Below the pieces are notes generated by a model. It was not told where the DNA came from. It saw nothing but the letters and a program-made list of their open reading frames with translations, and searched no databases. Position numbers and translations under genes: made by a program. A stretch of 64,000 nt of DNA from positions 1,217,077 to 1,281,076 of the forward strand of contig JBAIAA010000804.1 in the NCBI GenBank assembly GCA_037893245.1, written 5' to 3'. Numbering within the stretch: position 1 is the first letter of the stretch; every line of letters begins with the position of its first letter. Source of the DNA: Crossaster papposus (Eukaryota; Echinodermata; Asteroidea; Velatida; Solasteridae). Below, piece after piece: positions 57,064 to 64,000 of the stretch.

Positions 57064-58319
57064 CGACATAGTCCAGGCAAAATACATAATTTTGTTTTGT
57101 TGACCTCAAACAAATTGCAACAAATTGTTTTTCACCACAGTGCACTTCTATAAGGTTCCTAGAATTACATACTAAAAATCTACAAAAATCAAGTGGTGGA
57201 AACATGTCTAATTTGCATAAATCGTTATTCCCTGCCATGTAATATGTTTATTCCCATATTTGGGTATATATTTTATTTTTATTTTTTGAAAAGTTTATTT
57301 TGGTGATTCTACTTACATATCCTTACTTGAATAACATTTGCTGAAGCATATAAGTGACTGAATAATTATGAGAACACAGTAATTATCCAAAATGACAACT
57401 TTGTGACCCTATAAATGTGCGCACATTACACTGTCTCCAGATATCACCATGTAGTCAGTATTGGTGAGCTTCAAATTCACCAAGTTGCTTACTGGCACAG
57501 TTATCATATTAAAACCTCATGAAAAATCATATGAACAATGATAACATTGTGATATTTAGCCCAGCAAACAAAAACTGGGGGAAAATGATGTGTCCCTAAA
57601 TTGGGCTAACAAGTAGGTCAAGGGTTGCCTAAGGTGAGAGACTTGAACAAGTTCAAGGAAACCCCCCAAATTTAAGATTTTTGTTGCTTACAATAATCAT
57701 ATCTACGTTAAAATGTATTTTGAGGATTTCCTTGAACTTGTTCAAGTCTTCCATGTTAGGCAACCCTTCAACTACTTTTTAGCCCAATTTATAGACACAC
57801 CATTTTTCCCCAGTTTTTGTTTTCTGGGCTAAATATCACAATGTTATTATTGTTCATATGATTTTTCATAAGGTTTTAATATGATAACTGTGCCAGTAAG
57901 CAACTTGGTGAATTTGAAGCTCACCAATACTGACTACATGATGATATCTGTAGACAGTGTAATGTGCGCACATTTATAGGGTCACAAAGTTGTCATTTTG
58001 GATAATTACTGTGTTCTCATAATTATTCAGTCACATATGCTTTAGCAAATGTTATTCAAGTAAGGATATGTAAGTAGAATCACCAAAATAAACTTTTTAA
58101 AAAATAAAAATAAAATATATACCCAAATATGGGAATAAACATATTACATGGAAGGGATTAACGATTTATGCAAATTAGACATATTTCCACCACTTGGATT
58201 TGTGTAGATTTTTAGTATGTAATTCTAGGAACCTTATAGAAGTGCACTGTGGTGAAAAACAATTTGTTGCAATTTGTTTGAGGTCAACAAAACAAAATTA
58301 TGTATTTTGCCTGGACTAG
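57064..58319. repeat. 1.26-kb near-perfect inverted repeat
   Basis: The left arm 57064-57662 and right arm 57728-58319 are reverse complements with about 20 mismatches and a few small indels (about 96%). The spacer is about 65 bp. The arms begin AGTCCAGGCAAAATACATAA. They hold no transposase or long open frame; 57044-57238 (minus) is only a chance frame. A transcript across it would form a long double-stranded RNA. Confidence 0.92.
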
Positions 58320-58370
58320 TTCTAAATATTATCTGAAAGCGAGAATAGTGAGTATTTAGCCCACGTTTTC

Positions 58371-58753
58371 TTAAAAGTAGGATACACCATTTTTATTGCT
58401 TGAATTGTCAATAATTGGTGAATTTAGGGTGGTTTTTTTGTGTAAAATCGTTTACCTGACCTGTCCGAAGTTTTACACTCAGTGATGCTGAGAAAAAAAG
58501 AAAAACAGCGTTTTCAACCGGCGTCGGGCAGTGGTTCTTATGTCGTTCTTGGTTTTGTGTGGGTTTTTTTCGCAATCGCCGTCTGGCGATAAGGATATTT
58601 TTTTTTAAATAAATTGAACAAATTACATGATATCTAGCGCAATCATTTTGCTGGATGCCTAGAATCATTATTTATTTTAAATAAGTAAAATAGTTATTAA
58701 TAATTCGGTAGTAAATTAGTTCGTTATCTGCAAATGGTGTATCCTACCTTTAA
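58371..58753 (-). mobile_element. TTAA-flanked MITE, copy 2 (inverted)
   Basis: TTAA plus AAGTAGGATACACCATTT on the left, inverse of AAATGGTGTATCCTACCT plus TTAA on the right. The interior aligns with the reverse complement of 49168-49553 (for example AATAATGATTCTAGGCATYC, GATTGCGCTAGATATC). Confidence 0.85.
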
Positions 58754-60640
58754 CTGCATGAAGACAAAGGAATGTCCACAGTACGTACATGCCATATCAT
58801 GGTTGCGCTGGCTTTGTATACGTACACGCACCATTTTATTATTGATGACTGGCCGTCATGGTTGATCGAAGACGATTGATGGCGTTCATTGGGAATTATT
58901 TGCTTCTTCTCCCTTTTGATCTATTGCCAAATTATGGCTTTTGTAAAGTGGTGAGGGTGGATTAACGTTGGTAGGCATGTTTGGCGTGGAGTGTCAATAG
59001 AAGAGTGCTTATCCACACTCTTATTTATTTAATGTTTAATCTTTAGACATAAAAGAAAGAACTAAATAAAATAAAACTAATGGTGCTCTCATAATTTACC
59101 ATATTTAGTTAGTCTGCATTTTGTTAGAAATTGATATGAATGGGTCAATTTATTTTAAGCCAGCTTGACTGGTTTCTTTATTGTATATTTCCATGATGTT
59201 TATAAATTGCTCCATTTCATCAGGGCCATGTAACCAGACTACAGAACATGATTGTTTGTCTTGGTGTTTACAGCATCTACATCTACAAACACAAACACAA
59301 ACCTTCAAACAAGTCAGTGTAACAATATTTGCTATAAAATACTAACCTCCCCAAAACCATTCATTTATAAAAATTACAGCAAAAGCAAATGTTATATATT
59401 ATTCCCTTTAACAGGGCTGTTTAAAGTAAGATGTACAATGTACATGGACAAGAGAGCTGTTGAAGGAAAATTAATTCATCTTTAAATAACGCTGGCATTA
59501 ACTAGATCTTTCATAAAATATGTTTTAGCCAAGAAAGAATTTTACTAAAACAATATCTTTTTTATAACTTCTTTTAATCCATGAATATCATGTTTATTTC
59601 TAGTGATTTTGATAAATTTACTAACCTTTATTGTAAGTGCATGGAGGTAGAAATAAATTCCTGTTCATATTGTACCTTCATTGTATTTGTAAGTGTTATC
59701 AAAGAATTGTATTTGAAAATAATTCACAGCACTTTAAATGTTGCTGTGAGTTGCTGTGTCACAAAAAACTCAAACTTAATTAGAATGACTAAATTGGCAA
59801 CAGTGTAAAGAAAAAATGTGTCTAATACTATTGTAGTTTCCCCCTCTGAAAAATAAAATAAGGCCATGTCCGAATTCCTTGGCTGCAGCTGTGGGAATAT
59901 TTTAGTAAGAATTGATGATCACCTGAAGCTTGTATATACCCAGCACGATATGAGACCAAGGGACTACCCCTTAGACCACCATATACCCTCTTTAGGACTA
60001 TTGTACTTACCTACCACCCCCCCCCCCCCCCCCCCCCCGCACTCCCATCCCCTACAAAACCTACAAAGAATTCATGAGAAAACAAAATATTCCGCAAGGA
60101 ACCCGACATGTTTGTTAAAAGGAATATTGTGTTAATGACATTGTGTTTCTTGGGACTGTAAAGTTTGAAAAGTTGCTATGGGTATAGGCCTAGGCCTAAG
60201 GATCCTGAATTTATGACCAAAGAAAATCATTAAAATAAATATTTTAAGGGCTTCGTTGTCGTCATTGTCAAATACCAAACGGATTCTGCCCTCAAAACTT
60301 GTAAGCAATGGATGATCCTAACAATAACATGTACCGAAAACTCTTTTATTTTCACGAATAACGTTAAACACGTTTGATGATACATGTACTGTACATGTAC
60401 AATTACATGCACATGCACATGTAGGCGCGGCCTACACATACATTATGTACATCCAGATGTAACGCGAAGTAGAGCCAGGGTGTTAGACCTATGCATGTAT
60501 GTTTATGCAAAGTCATAACATCATGTTATCATTTCAACCTTTGACAAACGACGTAAATAGCGACGATGTCTGATTGTTGATTGTGATGAAGTCTTGTAAC
60601 ATCATGCCGAATAAGGGAGGGTTTATATTCAGAGGCGTGG
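58754..60640. other. Gene-poor interval
   Basis: AT-rich. It holds a 22-C run at 60017-60038 and CATGTACATGTAC-type simple sequence at 60380-60425. No exon recognised. Confidence 0.5.
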
Positions 60641-60648
60641 CAACTGGT

Positions 60649-60683
<35 letters not shown>

Positions 60684-60832
60684 CAAATAATTTCCTTCAG
60701 TCGGCATTTCGAGTCTCAGTCGGCAACTGGCCTGGGCCACTACGACTCGGTTGACAAAATGGGCCACCAAATTAATAATTTTATGGCCCATTTGCCGACC
60801 GAGGCTCTAAATGCCGACTGAGGGAAATAACC
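60649..60832. repeat. 32-G homopolymer beside an inverted repeat
   Basis: G run 60649-60680. Then ATTTCCTTCAGTCGGCATTT (60690) is mirrored by AAATGCCGACTGAGGGAAAT (60808), with a second pair CAGTCGGCAACTGGCC / GGCCCATTTGCCGACCG nested inside. Confidence 0.8.
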
Positions 60833-61509
60833 CACAAAGCATTTTCATTAATTTTCCAGCATGATACTTTAATCATCGTCTATCGCCGCCCCAGGTGTAC
60901 ATTGACCCCAATTTGACCCTAAGTTCTTGCGAGACTTGAGACTAATTAAGTGACCATTCTGCAGGCCACTGAGAGTTCAAATGTACCAAAGTAAATCTTA
61001 AAGTTTCCACGGAACTATAAATGAAAACAACTTGGTAAAATAAGACAACACAATGTGTACCTTCCTATACAGTGAATTGACAAAAGTAGACGACTTTGCA
61101 ATGAACTGTTTAATAGGCGATGAAATGTCTTGTTGTTGATTGGGGGTAATTTCGATTCAAAGAGTAAGAAAAGTAGCCAGGAAATGCCTCAGATTGCACC
61201 ACAGAGCATCTAGAATCCAATAAGTGGCTTTGCAATCGCTCTGCTCAGAGTTGGCCAATTTTCTTCCACCCCCTTCCCCCAATGAAAAACGTCGTCGCTA
61301 TACGCCCTGTTCCTATTGCCAGCTGACGCGCGTTACCAATGGCGTAAATCTGTGTTGGTGAGTAGGGGTGGGGGATTACCAAAATGGCCCCGGTTGTCGA
61401 AATGTGAAAAGCGCAGGGGTGGGTATATAAACTAGATCTCACATCTAATGCAAACTTGAGCAATATTTGTTATCCGTTTTTATACGTTTAATACAACGAC
61501 TGTTGAAAA

Positions 61510-61856
61510 TATGTGACCCACTCCAGGAAAAGGTGACATAAGTCGCGCTGTGCATTTATTTCAAAATTTGATTTACTTGTTTTGTCTTAAATTACAAAAA
61601 GCTGGATTTCGATAAATAAAGTGAAAAAATACTTTTAAAAGTGCATGGTTCCAATGTTTTGTCTTAGTTTTGTTGTGTTCCAAAGCCTGTTTTCTCAGTT
61701 GTAATATTCAAAAACGTCATATCACCGGAACAGGAGGGGCTATTGAGCTGTACTATATCAAATGAAAACTTTATCATGGACTTTCCAATCATGTGTATAA
61801 CTCTATTTTATTTATTTTTTCGACTTATGTTACTTTTTTTCTGGAGCGGGTAGATA
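61510..61856. mobile_element. MITE-like element with about 33-bp inverted ends
   Basis: ATGTGACCCACTCCAGGAAA ... GTGACATAAGTCG (61511-61543) is mirrored by CGACTTATGTTACTTTTTTT ... CTGGAGCGGGTAGA (61820-61853). Interior non-coding. The ends resemble, but do not match, the 6551-7014 family. Confidence 0.7.
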
Positions 61857-61954
61857 AGCATTGTTGGAGTTAGTCTTACCACAATTATTTAGGGGGGGGG
61901 GGGGGTACAATGATCCACCCTTCACTTAAAAGGAACTGTCAGTATTTTTGTTCG

Positions 61955-62310
61955 AGGGCGCTAGTCGGAAGTCATAAATACCAGAATACTGTGTGGCCAG
62001 GGATCACGCCCAGTTTTACGATACAACCTGGGAAGCAACATTGTGGGGATCACTCAATGAGGATACGACTTGATCTTTAAATACACAAATAAAACAGAAG
62101 GAAAACTGACTAGTTAAACTTGCATATACATTTCAAAGTGAACAAAACAATTTCAAGGCGGGACTCGAACGGCTGCAACCTCTCGCGAATACCGGACCGG
62201 CGCTTCTGATTTATGACTAGCGCTCTCGAACAAAAATACTTAGGAGACCGCCAACATTGGGCAAGATAGCTCGGTTGGTGGGAGCGCCTTTCTTGCCCTT
62301 GCCAACTTTT
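61955..62310 (-). repeat. Inverted copy of the tRNA-like core of the 52.4-53.3 kb element
   Basis: The reverse complement of 61960-62070 matches 52745-52850 (AGTCGTATCCTCATTRAGTG, ACAATGTTGCTTCCCAGGTT, GGCGTGATCCCTGGCCACAC). 62156-62208 is a tRNA-like head in reverse (CGGGACTCGAACGGCTGCAA). A second truncated head GGGCAAGATAGCTCGGTTGG lies forward at 62259. Confidence 0.7.
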
Positions 62311-64000
62311 TTGTTCACTTTGAAATTAAAAAAAGAATTGTCTTAAATTGTCATTTACCTATTCACGTTTAAAGTGCATTTGATATCGAACGAAAAACGG
62401 AACACGTTAAATTGTGAAATTATGAACAATTGGGAAATTTGTATTATGAAATATTGTCAAATTAGGACATAATTATTGTCAAATCATGAATTATAGTGAA
62501 ATTATAAAATACTGTCACATTATATATAAAATCTATAGTCGATAATATTTCTATCTTCAAACTGTATGAAATTATGCCCATACCCGCCGACTGAAAATAC
62601 CTATGCGTCTTGACTTCTTATTCAACATCGCCACAGATTGAATTGCCATGCCCGCACCTGACCCATGCAACCTTGCAATTCCTTACCTCAGACCCGTAGA
62701 TCAATCCATTGAAAGGGCCATCAATGTGACCCAAGCTAATGTTGAATTTTGATGGTCTAAAAAAATGAGCAAACTTTCTTATCGCAGTGAGTTGTCCTAC
62801 ATGGTTATAGCGACACTGATCGTGAAAAAAACAATCCATAAGGGGAACATCATTACAGATTGACGTCATGGTGAGGTCAATCATTTGGGGCTTTAGCCAA
62901 GGTCCGATTGTTTTATCATCGTTTAATTAACTCCGTCATAATGATGTACAAAATGTACAGGATATATATAGATATGAGTGCTTCACTTTTCCCCCCGTCT
63001 TACCAATATTATGCTCTGGAAATACATCTAGTCATATATTGTGTGAATCCTCTACAAAAATTACTTGACAATAAGAAATGCATAAAGAAATGTGCATTTA
63101 ACGGCGGAGAGTGTTTTTTTTTATAGAAAATTACTGCAACTGAACAATGATCGTTAAAGCTGGTATGCGGCTTCGAGTTTTTAGCTAAACTTCACGTGAT
63201 AATCGTTATTTGCTTTTTGGTGGTGCGGCTTGAATAACTAAACATTATCGTTAATGTAGCCAAGTTTCCTGTATAGATTTCCCAGTTATTTTAACACTTA
63301 TATCACACGAAGTCCTTATAACGACACTATAATTTCGTCCTCGAGCATCATCGAGCTCAATTCTCAATTTAGATTTTATAAGGTTTCTAATGAATTCCAT
63401 TTAAGGTGCACTGTAACTCAATTTGTTTGCATTCTGATTTGTCATAAATTTGTGAAATTCGTCTCATGGTGCCATCGGCGTCAAAATAAAATAAAAAATA
63501 ATAATAATTCGGTTTTTGATGTTCAATTTGACGCTGCTTTCATTCCATTCCGTTCTGTTTAATCTGAAACATTGGGGTTAGGAAATGTTAGGAAATGTTT
63601 CAAAATCTGTTATATTCAGTTATTTATGAAATTTGTAATTTCTACACGTGGCATCTGGGGCTTGTGGTACATCATATAGCTATCAAACATGGAGCTATGT
63701 TTAATATCTCAATAGGTACACCCTAAGCATAAATCTTGTGTGGTCAAGCATCTTTCTATACTCCGAGCTATATAATGCACCGTTTGCAATACCATGGCAC
63801 AAGGTTCTTCATCTTTTCTTCATCATCTTTTTTTTCCTCTTCCCCCCTGCTCTTATAGTTGTTCTGTTCTCAGGAAAGTAAGTGTGATGCTGCGAGCAGC
63901 CAGATAATGGAATTGTTTTCCTTCGAAGGTAGATGATATACCGTTTCTGTATAGGCATCTATTGTTTCTATCTATCTGAATCTCAGTTTTGACAGTCATC
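62311..64000. other. Gene-poor right end
   Basis: AT-rich, with recurring GTCAAATTA/GAAATTATGAA strings at 62410-62540. No exon, transposase or RNA gene recognised. Confidence 0.5.

Overview
This window is nuclear DNA of an animal, most likely a marine invertebrate deuterostome such as an echinoderm. Four things point there. It has spliced genes with GT-AG introns and one minor-spliceosome-type intron. It is dense in degraded P-element, piggyBac, Ty3/gypsy, RTE and CR1/L2 elements. It carries a gypsy fragment with the integrase-before-RT order I know from deuterostomes. It also has frequent TGTACATGTACA-type strings and long G or C homopolymers. The species cannot be named from sequence alone. 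Nothing looks prokaryotic: no operons, no CRISPR array, no rRNA.

Left part (1-9.1 kb): the minus strand carries the 5' half of ACTR10 (actin-related protein 10 / Arp11, a dynactin pointed-end subunit). Six exons lie between 9096 and 210 and read about 210 residues in perfect phase. The gene runs off the left edge. Intron 4 has an AT-AG, U12-type signature. Its introns hold several small terminal-inverted-repeat elements, a tRNA-like SINE head and a degenerate motif array.

10-25 kb: a possible plus-strand first exon with an in-frame TGA, then a nest of transposons. A THAP/P-element transposase fossil (11.2-15.1 kb) is followed by an RTE-like retrotransposon, which was itself split by a Ty3/gypsy element on the minus strand (16044-24471). 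The gypsy has a complete 1126-bp 3' LTR, a truncated 5' LTR, gag, pol and a C-terminal tail with a 39-bp tandem repeat. A second copy of the P-element C-terminal segment lies on the far side.

26-32 kb: a second, unrelated gypsy element on the plus strand, with gag, protease, RT-RNase H and integrase, broken by stops and frameshifts and with no LTRs that I could find. 32-38 kb: repeats, including three hairpins that share a tip (CGAGCCGAAGGCGAG-like). In two of them the 75-bp arms stay complementary although the sequence differs between copies.

39-47 kb: a minus-strand gypsy fragment with RT-RNase H at its 3' end next to a polypurine tract and LTR start. Integrase coding lies upstream of RT, as in the Gmr1 group, and an L2-like LINE with a TGAA tail splits it. 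A DNA element with 24-bp inverted ends, a broken piggyBac transposase and a second LINE fragment follow.

48-64 kb: TTAA-flanked MITEs, a fossil of a Cys/His-rich protein gene, a tRNA-Thr-like SINE inside a foldback element, an uncharacterised open frame of about 370 codons with a nearby poly(A) signal (53425-54534, minus), tandem duplications and a 1.26-kb near-perfect inverted repeat (57064-58319). The rest is gene-poor.

The window is one recognisable housekeeping gene, one or two candidate unknown genes, and a thick layer of nested mobile DNA. The palindromic structures (34.8-36.7 kb, 57-58.3 kb) are the least explained part. All comparisons were made by eye; no database search was possible.
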